Below, in pieces: positions 11,350 through 24,630 of a DNA stretch of 64,000 nt; positions within the stretch are counted from its first letter, which is position 1, and every line of letters starts with the position of its first letter. The stretch spans positions 348,875 to 412,874 of the forward strand of contig WTPW01000015.1 of assembly GCA_009809945.1 (NCBI GenBank). Direction: 5' to 3'. This DNA is from Gigaspora margarita. Lineage: Eukaryota > Glomeromycota > Glomeromycetes > Diversisporales > Gigasporaceae. Below the pieces are notes generated by a model. The model worked only from the letters and a program-made list of their open reading frames with translations, searched no databases and was not told the origin of the DNA. The position numbers and the translations under genes were made by a program.

Positions 11350-13190
11350 TAAAATAATCTTAAAATTCTTAAAATTTTTTTATAAAATTTGCAATTGATG
11401 TTGATTGGTCAGTTTTGAGCAATTGATCACATGTTCACGTAATCAGCTTTAATTGGTCGATCGCAGGGATGCATGACCATACAGGTGCACAAAATTTTTA
11501 AACCCTATTTTATTTAAATTTTTATAAAAAATAAAAATAATTTAAAATACCAATTCGCTAAACAATTTAACAAAGTATGTTTTGAGTGAAATAATTATGA
11601 TGCAAAGTCAGTATGTAATATATAAATTTACAAATTCAAAAGTAAAAAAACATAAATTTGTTAGAAAATTAGTTTTCTGTTGTCAAGTAAAGTTTTCAGC
11701 ACGAAAATTTAGATATACTATTTCAATTTTATTAATAATATGAATATTAATATCAGATAAAATTTCATAATTAGGTTGTTGGACTGCCAATTTTTTATAC
11801 CATAACTATTTATGGGTCTGTATTGTTATAATACATATGCTTTGTTAGTACTTATGTTTTTGGCATGATATATTTAAGAATAGACTATTTAATTAGTGTA
11901 CTTACTTAAAAATAAATATATTCTTTGAGATAGTAATAATAAAAAGAAAATAAATGATGAATTACTTATCTGCCAAAAATTTTTGGTTGATTTGATTGGT
12001 TAATTTTTATGGGTAATCACGAGTGAATTCACAAAAATTAACCAATCAGATAAATGTCCTCTCTGATACTGAGATGACGTGAGACAATCTCATCTAAGCC
12101 CAAAAATCTCGATGGAGCTTTAACTAAGATACCAAACGCAATTTCTAGACAAAAAACTAGCTCAGAATTTGAAGTAGTAGAAGAATTGTTAAGAAAAAAA
12201 GTAAATAAAATTTAAATTTTATTACAATAAATTTGGAAATTTAAGAAATTAGTGATGTTGATTATTTTATATATCTAAAGCTGAATAGAAAGTTGTTGCT
12301 ATTAAAGCTGTTTTTTGAAGTAATTTCTGTAAATCAAATATTATAAAATATTGATTCAGGATATAACAACTTATTATATTTAATTATAAGTTACTGCCAT
12401 TTAGAGTTGGGCAATGAAATAAAACTAGTTTCATTTTTGGTATAATCTGAAACTAGTTTCAGTTTCAGTATAATCTAAAACTAGTTTAGGATTTTTAAAC
12501 AAATTCAAAATCTCCAAAACATGAAACTCTGAAACTATAATCCAAAACTCATCAAAACTATATTTTAATTTTTGAAAATTTATAATATAAATTTAGGATC
12601 TTACTAACTATAACCAGTGATAATGATTAGGGGCCCGCAAAAATTGTTTTGAGTAATAAAAAAATGTTTTGGTAATAGCAAAAATGTTTTTTATTGTGAT
12701 ATAAAATTTAGTCCAATTTCAATTACAGTAGTATTTATTTTTATCATATTTATTATTCAGCGCATTTATTATAAAATGTATCTATAATAGTTTCACAGAT
12801 CGAATGAATCCTTACTGGTTAACTATTAGGTTCCTGATAGGTCTCCTATATTTGTATTATAGGAATATGCGAGTTTACTGGTATGCTTTACCTAAAAGTA
12901 ACTGATTCGCCTCTGATTATAAACAGATCTTTGGCACAAATAGGGCACCATTTGGTAATATATACAGTGCAGACCATATCAATATTATTTACTCAATTGG
13001 TATCTTATTTGTAACTTATTTTTACTATATTAATAGAAAACTGGATACATATTGGTTTCTCATCATATACAATTAAGAAAATAATCAAGTGCAATCAGAG
13101 TATTTGATTATTATTAATTATTAATGTATAATTATTATAATCTCAAAATCATACATATACAATTTATAAATTTATAGGGATAAACTTTTT
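11350..13190. other. non-coding stretch with a small hairpin
   Basis: I see no gene. 11985-12045 is an imperfect palindrome (TTGATTGGTTAATTTTT against AAAAATTAACCAATCA). 12410-12500 repeats AAACTAGTTTCA. Otherwise unremarkable. Confidence 0.4.
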
Positions 13191-13299
13191 TTTATTAAAT
13201 AATATAGCATTACATTCCAGAACAAAATTTCATTATGTGATAATAACATCAAAACTGCACTCAGTAATTAACTCTATACTCTAAACTATAAACAAAAAA

Positions 13300-14690
13300 A
13301 AACAAAAAAACACAACACCAACAAAGAAGAAATTCACTGGAATGACTGATACTAATGACAAGATCAAAGAGAAGTACTACAAAAACTGAAAACAGTAGTA
13401 CTCAAAGTAAAAAAAAACTTGCTTAAAAAAACATGACAAAGTCATTAACGAAACTACACTAGCAATAAAGAAACACGAAGACTAAAGAAAAGTACTACAA
13501 AAACTAAAAACAGTAGTACTCAAAGTAAAAAAAACAATTTCAAAAAAAAACTTGCTTTAAAAAACAATGTAACGAAGCTGTAAATGAAGCTGTACCAGCA
13601 ATAAGAAACACAACACCAACGATGAAGAAAATTTACTGAAATGGCTGACACTAATGACAAAATCAAAGAAAAGTCCTACAAAAACTGAAAACAGTAGTAA
13701 AAAAACCAAGTTAAAAAAAAACTTGCTTAAAAATATGACAAAGCCATTAACGAAACTATACCAACAATAAAGAAACATGAAGACTAAAGAAAAGTACTAC
13801 AAAACTGAAAATGGTAGTACTCTAAGTAAAAAAAATGAGTTCAAAAAAAGACTTGCTTTAAAAAAACAATTTGATGAAGCTGTAAACAAAGCTGCACCAG
13901 CAATAAGAAACATGACACTAATGATGAAGAAAATTTACCAAAATGGCTGACACTTACAACAATATCAAAGAAAAGTACTACAAAAACTGAAAATGGTAGT
14001 AAAAAAACCCAAGTTTAAAAAAAAAATTGCTTAAAAAAATATGACAAAGTCATTAACGAAACTATATTAGCAATAAAGAAATATAAAAACTAAAGAAAAG
14101 TACTACAAAAACTGAAAACAGTAGTACTCTAAGTAAAAAAAACAAGTTCAAAAAAAACTTGTTTTAAAAAATGATGTGATGAAGCCATAAATGAAGCTGT
14201 ACTGGCAATAAGAAACATGTCACCAACGATGAAAAAAATTCACTGGAATGGCTGACACCAATGACAAGATCAAAAGATAGTACTTAAAGTAAAAAAAAAC
14301 CAAGTTTAAAAAAAAACTTGACTAAAAAAACATGACAAAGCCATTAATGAAACTGCACTGGCAATAAAGAAATACAAGGACTAAAGAAAAGTACTACAAA
14401 AACAGTAGTACTCAAAGTAAAAAAAACCAAGTTCAAAAAAAAAAACTTGCTTTAAAAACAATGTGACGAAGCTGTAAACAAAGCTGCACTGGCAATAAAG
14501 AAACATAATACTAATAATGAAGAAAATTTACTGGAATGGCTGATACCAATGACAAGACCAAAAAAAAGTACTACAAAATCTGAAAACAGTAGTACTTAAA
14601 GTAAAAAAAACCAAGTTTAAAAAAAACTTGCTTTAATACGAAGCCATTAACAAAACTGCACTGGCAAGATACCAATAACTAAGAAAATTC
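13300..14690. repeat. tandem array, composite unit of about 305 bp
   Basis: The landmark GACGAAGCTGTAAA..AAGCTGCACCAGCAATAAG recurs at about 13567, 13873, 14178 and 14468, giving a period of about 290-306 bp and about 4.5 copies. Each unit has two related halves, both containing AAAAGTACTACAAAAACTGA and bounded by a small hairpin, CAAGTTcAAAAAAAAACTTG. One half carries GAAACACAACACCAACGATG, the other GAAACACGAAGACTAAAG. No long ORF follows the period. The minus ORF at 13557-13778 is incidental. Confidence 0.7.
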
Positions 14691-15593
14691 AATATTAAAG
14701 TCAAGACTATGAAGAAAACACAACAAGAACCTATTACTCAAAGTATAAAAACAAACAAAAAAAAACTACATGCTTCTCTAAAACAAAAAACTGCAATGAT
14801 CATAAAATACACCAGAGTAGATGAAAATATAGTATTTAAAAAAACTGACAAATATACTGTATCTATATACATATGACTGGTGATTAGATTATAGATTAGA
14901 TCAGAGCTCAATCTTTAATCAGTAAAAATCATTTAGACAGTTGCAATTTTGTTGAATGTAAATAATTTTATAATTACTGGTATCAACTAAATTAATGTTT
15001 TGTATATAACAGTCAGCTGACATGTCAGAGATGATCATCATTACATTTGCACATATATAGTACATATATAAAAAAAATCAAGATTTTAATAGTAAAAAAT
15101 TGGATTTTTTGAATTTGTGGGCTACTGAGACGTTGTACATAGTTCTTTTTTGGCTATAATATTCTCATGGCCTCCTACTATCAACTATATAAATTTTATC
15201 TATAGTTAAAAGAGTAGTTGATAATAATCTTGAGTCAAAAGGTAGTGTTCGAATGTGAAATTAAGCAGTGTATTCATGAATAAATTTATGAAATACGAGT
15301 ACTTTTTTAGGCTTTTTGTCACCAAAACCCTTAAGACACTATTTTTGGCCTTTTTTAGTGAAGCCTTACGAATCTGCAAATGGTTGCGAATGGATTTTGT
15401 AAGTGGTTAATTGCAGAATAATCTAGCCTAAAGGTAGCATTTATCTGTTATCTGTTATACAAGATTAACTAACACAAGTTTTTTGGGGGCTTTATAGGTT
15501 ACTGGATCTAGTTAGATGGTTCTGATTTCTAACTATAATATTCTTCAAGCAAACTGTACAATTACGTAAGCTAAAATAAATTTATTTGAATAT
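14691..15593. other. non-coding, nothing recognised
   Basis: Array tail to about 14770, then AT-rich sequence with no ORF, TIR or tandem repeat that I can support, ending in the target-site duplication of the SINE. Confidence 0.4.
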
Positions 15594-15608
15594 AAAATAC
15601 AAACTAGC

Positions 15609-16581
15609 GAGGTGTGGCGACTTAGAGAAGTTGGTAAGTTGTTACCCCTAAGCAGCAGGTCTAGGGTTCAAATCCCACTGGCAACAGTTTGGAAAATAGG
15701 CCTGTGTTATGGTACCATTTCTCCTTATTGGTTCTTTGGTACACCATCTTGAATGGGAGCCGCCAGGCGCACAAAATCCAAGGATCAGAAAATGGATACC
15801 CATTTGGAAGTCCCGAGTGAGGAAGTAGCAAAGATCTTTGATGGTGCTAACCATAATTGGAATATTGGAAACTGGAGCTAGAGAACTGGATGACAAGATT
15901 CTCAAGGAGGGGGTCCACCAACCTGGCTGCCGGAGTCGTACTGGAGGAAAAGGACATGTGTTTCGACAGCATGTACCAAGGAGAGGGAGTCTATTCGGCA
16001 CTTAAAGCTGGTTGACTGACCCTTCTGAGCTAACTGGTTTGGAGTTTGGGGATACTGAGGAAGGACTGATAAGAAGGTTGTGGTGGGTATCGGAATTGGA
16101 GTGAACCTCACAAGGGCAGAAGTAGGTAACAGTAGCAGTTTAATAGTTAGCCCTGACTGCAAGTATATGGGTAAAGCTGTAGTGTAAGATACCAAAGTAT
16201 AGGTAATACCTGTGTAGGACAGGGACTGCTCTACCAAGTGTACCATGAGGATAAATTAGTCCTAAGGGAGTTCGCATAGAATCTGGGACTGGCCTTGACT
16301 GACTTATGTATCAGAGGACTGTACCGGTGATACAAGTAGAATTGACAGGCGAAGCATGAACCAGAGGGTTTAAATAGGTAACCCTCTAGTCGGGTTACAG
16401 ATATGGCAATTAGTGTAGAACCTTTGGGCGGACTACTTAAATTAGACAACCAAAAGTTGTACGTGTGGTTAGTTGTACTCTCATCAATGTAACAAATGTT
16501 GGGTGCCCTTGGAGGTGCCCTTGATTCGGAAGCTTGAATAAACACCTTCATACTATAGTGGCAACTTTGACACAAAAAAAA
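15609..16581 (+). mobile_element. full-length long tRNA-headed SINE, copy 1
   Basis: The head (15609-15690) is tRNA-like: TGTGGCGACTTAGAGAAGTTGG resembles an RNA polymerase III A box, and GGTTCAAATCC is a good B box. The body is about 900 bp, richer in G+C than its surroundings, and the end is TTTGACAC plus poly(A). A perfect 15-bp target-site duplication, AAAATACAAACTAGC, flanks it at 15594-15608 and 16582-16596. That is the mark of LINE-driven insertion. Three minus-strand ORFs of 114-138 codons overlap each other here and look accidental. Copies 2 and 3 are at 35561 and 32910. At about 970 bp it is long for a SINE. Confidence 0.85.
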
Positions 16582-16839
16582 AAAATACAAACTAGCCAAA
16601 ATAGAAAGGAGAGCAGAATGTTTTGTACGTGGTAATAGTACATCCAAAAATGAAAAGAAGGAAACTTTAAAGCAATATACAAACTAGTAGAATGCTAAGT
16701 ACATAGTATCAGGTAACAGTACAACTAAGTTCTTTATATATCAGATAGTGTGAAAATAGAACTAAAGTTCTTGCACTATAATTTATCAGTTATACTAAAT
16801 TACATAAATATCTAGCAGGATCTGCATATAAGTTTTTTT

Positions 16840-17480
16840 TTTTACATTGCTTTTTTTCATTTTATTTGTTTTATTAACAATCTATTTATTTTATTTTATT
16901 TTTTATCGTGCTGCTTTGCCGTTGGTATCATCATTGTTGGTGCTGTCGTAGATGTCATCATTGGTGCTATCATAGATGTTGTCATTGGTGCTATCGTAAT
17001 TGACATCGTAATTGTCATTAATTGTCATGTGCTTTGCTTGCTAGTGTTGTATCACTGGGGTCATTGTGGGTGACAATGTAGAGTCTTTTTACAGTTACGT
17101 CATTAGCTGGTAGAGTTGTTTTCGGTGCTTCTACTAACCAGTCTTTTTTTTTTATAGTTGCATTGCTAAATTTCTTCACTTAATTGGTTTTGTTATTTGT
17201 TGGTATAAATATATGCTGGTGTTGTTTTTTATTTTTTTTCTGATAGTTGTTTTGTTAGCATTTTTTTGCATTTCGCCTTGCTGAGGTAAAGTAGGATCTT
17301 TTTGCAGTTACATCATTATATTATTAGTTAGTAATGTTGTTTTCAGTGCTTCTACTAACTAGTCTTTTTTTTTTCTTTATAATTGTGTTATTAGATTGTC
17401 TTCAGTTAATTGGTTTTGTCATTTGTTGGTATTGACATATGCTAGTGTTGATTTTCATTTTTTTCTAGTTGTTATATGCT
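16840..17480. repeat. T/G-rich tandem array
   Basis: Starts with repeats of GTCATCATTGGTGCTATC (16920-17030). Two larger units of about 225 bp follow, sharing ACTAGTCTTTTTTTT, TTCACTTAATTGGTTTTGT and ATTTGTTGGTAT. Same class as 6290, 10664 and (inverted) 31640. TTAGGG-like text follows at 17690-17790. Confidence 0.55.
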
Positions 17481-17879
17481 TTGCTGAATAATGCCAACCT
17501 TGCTTAGTTTCTTAATTCTAACAATCGTCGATACTCGTCCAAACTTATCTTCAGGTCAATCTTTATATGTTGAATATTTTTTGTCCTCAAAATACGTTGG
17601 ATAATTGGCTTTTAAATGTTTTTGAAGTTCTTTCATGGTTTGTTAGCCATTACTGTTACTTTTATGCGTTATGCAACTATAGTAGTTTAGGGATAGTATA
17701 GTAGGTTAAATTATATAAGGTTAGGGTTATTGGTAAAGTTAATGATTGTGGTTAGTGATAAGGTTATAATGATTAGGGTTAGTGGATGACAGTTAAAAAT
17801 GTTCGTTATGTGACATAAATAAATTAATAAAATTTAAATTACTTTTCTATCTGGCATGTTAAAGTTAGTAATAACTATA

Positions 17880-18060
17880 GTGTTACAAATTGATTAATCA
17901 ATTAGTTAATCAGCTAATTTGATTGATAATTCTGTAATTTTATTAGACAACTAATCGACTGTTAACGATTAATCAATTAACTGATTAATCGATTAGTTAA
18001 TTGATTAGCCAAATCATCAATGATTAATCGATTAGTTGACCGTAATTGATTTTTAATTGA
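17880..18060. repeat. TTAATCGATTAG palindromic simple repeat
   Basis: Overlapping forward and reverse copies of GATTAATCGATTAGTTAA. Self-complementary throughout, no coding. Confidence 0.6.
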
Positions 18061-18200
18061 TTTTTAAAAAAATTTTGCCTAACTAATCAATTACATTTTT
18101 TAATAAATATTACTGATATGATTTAGTACAGATAATTTATAGTTACTTCTTTTTATTTTTAATTTATTGTATTACTCATGAAATTTAAATTATCTATTAT

Positions 18201-19124
18201 GGGGAATTTAAACATCGGGACCTAAATTTGAAAATAAAAATACTTATTTATAAAGGCCTAATTTTTGAAAATATTACAAATACGGGCCCAAGTAATTTTT
18301 GCACCGTCTCCATCATGGCTTAAGCAAGATCTTATGCCAATCATGATTTAACTTACTTGTATATATGTATTAGGGTGGTACTCAATGAAATGAATCAAAA
18401 CTATGTTAGTAATTTCACTTTTATCAGATTTTATCAGCGAAAAAATTACTAAAATATCATTTTACTTCAATTAATTATAAAGAAAAGTACAAAATTTTAG
18501 AAGATTCCTCTGAATATTGTGTAAATATCAATAGTTTTACTTCGTGTAGCATGAAAAATCTGCAATATATTAAATTCAGTTTGATTACTTAGTTGATTTA
18601 ACTGTCCAAGTACGTATGTACGTAACTCAAATTTTACTTTATTACAAATTAACAAATGTAAATTAGGATTTATATATTCAATATATGTGTATAAAATACA
18701 AAGCACTTACCTATTTGTAAATTTTTTTTGTCTTGATTTTTCTAATAATTTGCTTATAAAATTATCATCTTCGATTGTAAATATTATCATTATGCTAAAC
18801 ACATTACAAATGGGGATGACATTTGCTAAAATGGAAAGAGTCCGTTTACCAGAAGACCAAAATACTTGTGGAAAATATGGTAGAAAAGGAGAACTTGTAA
18901 TCAAAGATTCAATGTAATGATTTTTTTTAAAAATGAATTTGTATAATTATTATTCTTTTTACATATTTCTTTAAAAAAAAAATTAAATAACATAAATGCT
19001 TATTACGAATAAAAATTGATAGCTATATATTATTTCTTTAACTATAATTTCATGTGAGGCAAGTGATCATTGCAATATTATGGTGAAATGATTCCATATT
19101 TTGGTCCTGATGTGTAAATTCCCC
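18201..19124. mobile_element. 0.9-kb TIR element with a short ORF
   Basis: Left end GGGGAATTTAAACATCGGGACC. The right end, reverse-complemented, is GGGGAATTTACACATCAGGACC: 20 of 22 match. Outer flanks (tattat / ttaatc) give no clear target duplication. Inside, 18687-18917 is open for 76 codons and includes LQMGMTFAKMERVRLPED; I do not recognise it, and it is too short for a transposase. Likely a non-autonomous DNA transposon. Confidence 0.6.
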
Positions 19125-19619
19125 TTAATCTATCATGTATTAATATAAATAATAATATATTAATACTGTTAAAATCGCCAGATAACTAATAAATTATAAT
19201 ATAATTAGAATTGAAAAATAAATAATTTTTAACTAAACATAAAAAACTGATTCTGTTATTATCATTACTTAAATAATATAACTGATAAATGATGTAAAAT
19301 TATGCAATTTGGTGCAATTTGGTTTAATTACACTAAATCATATAATTTCTGTATCCAGTTCATGCTTGAAAAGTATTTATTACTTAATATAAGTAAGGGA
19401 TAAATTATTACTTACAAAACTACTTTGCCCATTCATATTTGGATTTTAGAATCTGTGTTAGAACAAAAAACATATATATAAAAAGACCTTATTTTATCTC
19501 AGTTCATTAACCAAACATAAAATTAAATCAAATTAACAAAATCATTACAATAACAAATAAAATACTACTTTCAAATAAAATAGATAATTCTTCACAATCT
19601 TCACAAGAATTCTTGCCAC

Positions 19620-22555
19620 ATGACTATGGCCATGATGAAGGATTTAATAAATGTTGAAGATATGATTTCATCAGATAATGAAAAAGAATATGACAATAAT
19701 CCCAAGTTTGATTTAGTGCAAAACCTATATGTGTATGCTCTAGCTTTAGCAGAATTTGAAAATGATCTATGGAAAGAATTTAGTGCAGAAGATATACCAA
19801 TTTTGCAAGAAATAAATGATGAGGAAACTGGTAATGGATATACTAAAGAGATTCTTAAAATTAAAACAAAACAAATTACACCATGTGTTATAATTGATAA
19901 TGATCATGGAGAACTTCAATGCTGTAATAGAGAATCTGTTAAAGGATTGTGGAAATTAATTGGTGTCTGGGAAATTAATGAAGATACTGTTAATAATGTT
20001 AATAAAGAACTTCATCATCTTGGTGTATGCTTAAGACATTTTAATTATGATCAAAATACTGTATATAGCAAAAAGTTAAAAGATTAATGCTCAACTGAAA
20101 AAAGTAAAATTAATTGCCAAATTTGTTTTTTTTGTAAAAAAACAAAGTTCTTTTTTAGTTGTGGAACAAGCTGTATAGAACATACATGGATTGTGTACAA
20201 TCAAAAGCTACAAGTACCTTGTCATGGAATGGTTCACTGCTTAGCTATTAATAATAGTTCATATACAGAAAAGATATATAATTCACGAGGAGTTCATTAT
20301 GTGTATTGTCAATGTTATGAAAAGAATGGAGGACATTTGCATGTATGCATGGGTACAGGTAAAGAAGATCCAGGATGCACTACAATGCATTTAGATGATA
20401 CTAAAACTGCACTTCTCCATTTTGCAAAACTTATTGAAATGTCAGCATACTCAGAAAACGATATAATAAAAAAGAATTTACTTCAAGCTCTTATTCCATG
20501 CATAGAAAATTTTAATTTGAATTCATCTTCTACATCATTTAGCAAACTACCTAGTTTGTTTGTTGTTAATACAATCTTTAAAATTAAAAAAATTGATTTT
20601 TTCAACCAAAAATTTATACAAAAACCCAAAAAATATGAAGTATTTGGAAAATCACTTGCTCTTGAAGTTTTAAAATCATGCACTAACTTAGCACATTATA
20701 AGCCAATATTAGAAAGCTCTAACTCTTTGCAGCAGTATTATGAAACAATACCAAAATGCTTAATAAGCTTTTTTGATAGTTTAGTTTATATTTTGCTAAT
20801 TCAAAAATATGAAATTGTTAAACAAAAACAAAAAGAACACAAAAGCACTATGACTGAATTTGATAAAAGCGAAATAATAAAAAGTACTGCATTCTTGTTT
20901 TCTATAATTTTAACAATTGCATTTAAAGGCTTAAAATTTTGGCTTCCACAAGTAATTGGATCTTTCTGTAAACGACCAAAGCTTGCAACATATTTGCGTA
21001 GTATTCTTCGTGCAGCAAAAGTAGTAGCATATTCTAAAGATTATGAAGTAAAAGTTAGAAAGCAACGAATGAAAGAAGCAAATGCACAAAAAAAATTAAA
21101 GTCAGGTCCAAATATTTGGAACTTGGCTATAATAGACAATATTGATTTTAAAGAAAAAACATTTAGAGCTAGAAATCTGTATGATGATACATGGGATACA
21201 GCTCATGCAACTCTATGTATGGTATTTCAGTTTGAAATGCCTAATATTAATGTAGAACTAGTAGCTAATGAAGTTGAAATATGTGGAAAAAATCCATTTG
21301 TAAAACAGTGAATGGAAAATCTTTCTCAAATCTTTAAACAGTTAATGGCAGAATATTCAAGAGAATTTTCTATGGATGAAATAAATATTGCACTCAAAAA
21401 AACAGTAGGAAGTGAATACAAAACTCCTCCTCCAAATATTGTTATTTTAGAAGCTGGACCTGCTCCAAATAGCAATCTTGCAGTTTACAAAACTTGTGAA
21501 ATGCATATAAAAGATCTAAATTTGAATCAAGTAGACTCATTAGATATTGCATGTAATGAAGCTATCTTTCGCAGACTAACAGATTATTCTAATAATCAAC
21601 TAAAACTAAATCCCATTCTTGGTTAGTGGCATACAAGCAAGGATATGTGTAGTGCTTTAATTGTTGCTTTTTCTGAATATGGATTATTTGGATTAGCATC
21701 TACACTTGGCACAAAATTCTTGGAAAAGCTTCAGGATATTGTTGATTACTGAACAACATTTTGTGTTCTTGAGCTTATTTGGGCAGCTGTAGCAATTGTT
21801 ATTCATATGTATATAGTCAACAATGATATTACATAGAAGATATCAAAAATGAAAATAATAATGTTTTGAAAGTTTGGTTTCCATATTATCAGTAGGCAAG
21901 TTGGCTTAAACTTCATAAAATTGGTATTCGAATAGGTAATTTCAAAGTTCAATATGAACATTTGAAAGCTTTTGCTCTACTATTTTCTATTACTGGAAAA
22001 AGTAGATATGCAGAATCAGTACCACATTTCTTAATGACAGTAGAAACAAACCCAATTGAAATTTTTTTTGGATTTGATGAAGCACTTGAGTACTTTGGTG
22101 TAAAATTTGTTAAACAAAACATGACTGGACATCCAACTGATATAGACAACTTAAAATTAGTAATTAAAGCAGCCCAAAATGAAAGAGATCGATTAATGGC
22201 ATTGTATGCAGAATATGTAACTGATACCTGTTTAAGTAAAACTGTCTGTGCAAAAAATAATTGTAAAGAGGCATTATAGAAGCTAGTAAATACACTTTAT
22301 GAAGCAATTAACTCTGATGAACCTGAAAAGCACCTACTGTTTGAGATCTCTAGTCAACTAACACTTGCTGGATATGAACGTATGTTTAATTGTTATAATA
22401 AAGGAGTAGTTAGAATTACAAAAATTGTTAGACAAGATATTTTAAAAATAGAAAAATATAATACAAAGGGACGAAGATCAAAAGATTTGGAACCTTACTA
22501 TGTTGGAAAAAAGGCAGCTAAAAGTAAAAAGCGAAATAAAGAAAGAATTAAATAG
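19620..22555 (+). pseudogene. DUF6589-like multicopy gene, near full length, decayed
   Basis: From ATG 19620 one frame runs to about 21835, broken by stops at 20085, 21309, 21624, 21750 and 21834. After one frame change it continues to 22553 with stops at 21893 and 22277, about 970 codons in all. Readable landmarks: CQICFFCKKTKFFFSCGTSC (Cys-rich), SGPNIWNLAIIDNIDFKEKT, ARNLYDDTWDTAHATL, then WHTSKDMCSALIVAFSEYG directly after the stop at 21624, FSITGKSRYAESVPHFL, and a basic tail KKAAKSKKRNKERIK. NIDFKEKT..ARNLYD..AHATL and WHTSKDM are, as I recall them, signatures of DUF6589-like proteins repeated in Glomeromycotina; the function is unknown and a mobile origin is often suspected. Several stops sit where Gln, Arg or Trp is expected, one transition away. 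No TIRs found. Confidence 0.65.
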
Positions 22556-24600
22556 AAAATTTATAACCAAATTCTAGTAATAAGTATACTAGAAACTGGA
22601 ATTGGTATGAGTTTGGAGCACTAATTTTTAAAATTAAAATTTATATCAAAATTTTTAACAATAAATAAATATATATATATATTAATATTTATAATTATTG
22701 ATATTCTAATATAATAAAATAATGCTTGGTCATGCTGATATAATTTTTATAAAATTTGATTGGTTGTGTTAAATTAGCTAACTTTACAAGGATTATCAGT
22801 TATATTCATTGAATTATACTAGTAAATTAATAATCAATGTATAAAAATTAAAATAACTAGTATTTATATTCTTAGTTATCATTTATAATTTTTTAAACTA
22901 ACTTTATTTGTTATATGCATTTTGTAAATATTAAATTAACTAAGATATGGATAATTAATAACTTATATTAGTGAGTTACAAATGATATATTACCAAAATA
23001 GTAAAGCTTGCTACAAAATTTTTACAGTAACTTACAATATAACAGATAAACCATAATAATTCCAATACAAACTAATTCAACCATATATTGTAATTATTAT
23101 AATAGCAAGTTTTGATAAAAAAATTTTATAGTAATTCATGATATAAATAAATTACTATAAACTGCCATATGAACAACCCAGGTCTGGTACATTCTACCAA
23201 AAAAATTAATTAGTAAAAAAAAGAAAATAATTAGTAAAAATAAAGCAAGGGTCTGATATGTAGAGGGCTGTTTATACAGCAGTTTATAGTACAATAATTT
23301 CAATACAAACTCAACTTTAATTGTATATTATGTGTTGAATAGATTTGTAACAATATTTTTTATAGTAATTTATGAAAAAAATTATGATAATTTCAAAACC
23401 TTATTTTTTTTATTATTATCAGAATAGCAAATTCTGTAACAACAAAATGTTTACAGTAACTCATAATAAAAATTGTATAATTCTAATACAAACCAATTCA
23501 ATTATATAGAAAATACAAGACAAATTATAATACAATCTATCTCATAATACTATGGTCACTAAATATATAGCAAGTATTTATAACAGAATTTTTTGTAATA
23601 ACTTATGATAGAAATAATATTGTTAGTGAAATACTCTATTTAGTCAAAAATTTAGACAAGTTTGTATTAAAAAATATTTCAATATAATATTGTTTTTTGA
23701 TGAAATGCTGAAATTCTAAATTTAACTAAATGTTTAAATAGTTAACTAAATTAATAATATATGGCTAAATATTTAAATTAGTAATAAAATAAAACTATAA
23801 TAAAAATTGTATAAATTCTATTATAAATACTATATATATAATAATTTTTATTTAAATATTAATAAACTATATTTATAATCTAAGTTTAATAACTCAAATA
23901 TTAATTAATAAAGAAATAAAATAATTTAAATTAAAAATTAATGTACTATATATGTTCATAAATATATGCATATATCAAATAGACTAATTCAAGCTTTGAA
24001 GCAATACAATACAACAGATTCAAACCTACTTGATAGAGGCAAGTAACTGTTTTTGGATCAAATTTACTTTAAGGTAACATAAAATCTGCAAAATTAACAA
24101 AGTTTGAATACTTGCTATTATATTTTTTTGATTTAGACTTTTTAATATTATTTAGACATTTTGATAGTATTTTGATATTATTTAGACATTTTGGTATAAT
24201 TTGGAATTTTAGCATTATTTTAGGCTCTTAGCAGACTAAATATCTGTTGTTGAAATATTTCTACAAGCTCAAAACAATTTTGGCTAACAATATTAGAAAT
24301 TATAATAATTCTAATACAATATTCATACAAGCTAGCTTGATTTTAATTGTATATTGTAGCCACCAAAATAGTAAGACTTTGCAATAGAATTCTTTATGAA
24401 AAAATAATAACTTCAATGCAAACTAACTCAAACTTAACCACATAATTTAAGGTGGCACCCATTCTACTCTTGTATATAATAAATTTTAATTTTAAACAAG
24501 ATAATAATTTAATTTATTTAATTTTTATACATATATTTTATAATAATTAAAAGTTATATTTAAACAATATAACAACTAATATTAAATATATTATTTTATT
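22556..24600. repeat. degenerate AT-rich tandem repeats
   Basis: No gene. Loose units of roughly 120 bp recur (about 22980-23640 and 24300-24450) with landmarks AATAGCAAG, TTTACAGTAACTCATAAT and AATTCTAATACAAACCAATTCAA. The rest is plain AT-rich DNA. Confidence 0.4.
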
Positions 24601-24630
24601 AAGTATTAATTTTTTCAATTTTTATATACT

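Noticed and set aside
13300-14690. A CRISPR array
   Set aside because: The period is about 305 bp, there are no short conserved repeats with unique spacers, and the genome is clearly eukaryotic.
15609-15690. A functional tRNA gene
   Set aside because: A- and B-box-like motifs are present, but the segment is the head of a retroposon with poly(A) and target duplications, and I could not fold a complete cloverleaf.
15648-16647. Three overlapping minus-strand ORFs of 114-138 codons
   Set aside because: They lie within the SINE body, overlap in different frames, and are not kept in copy 2. They look like chance ORFs in a less AT-rich sequence.
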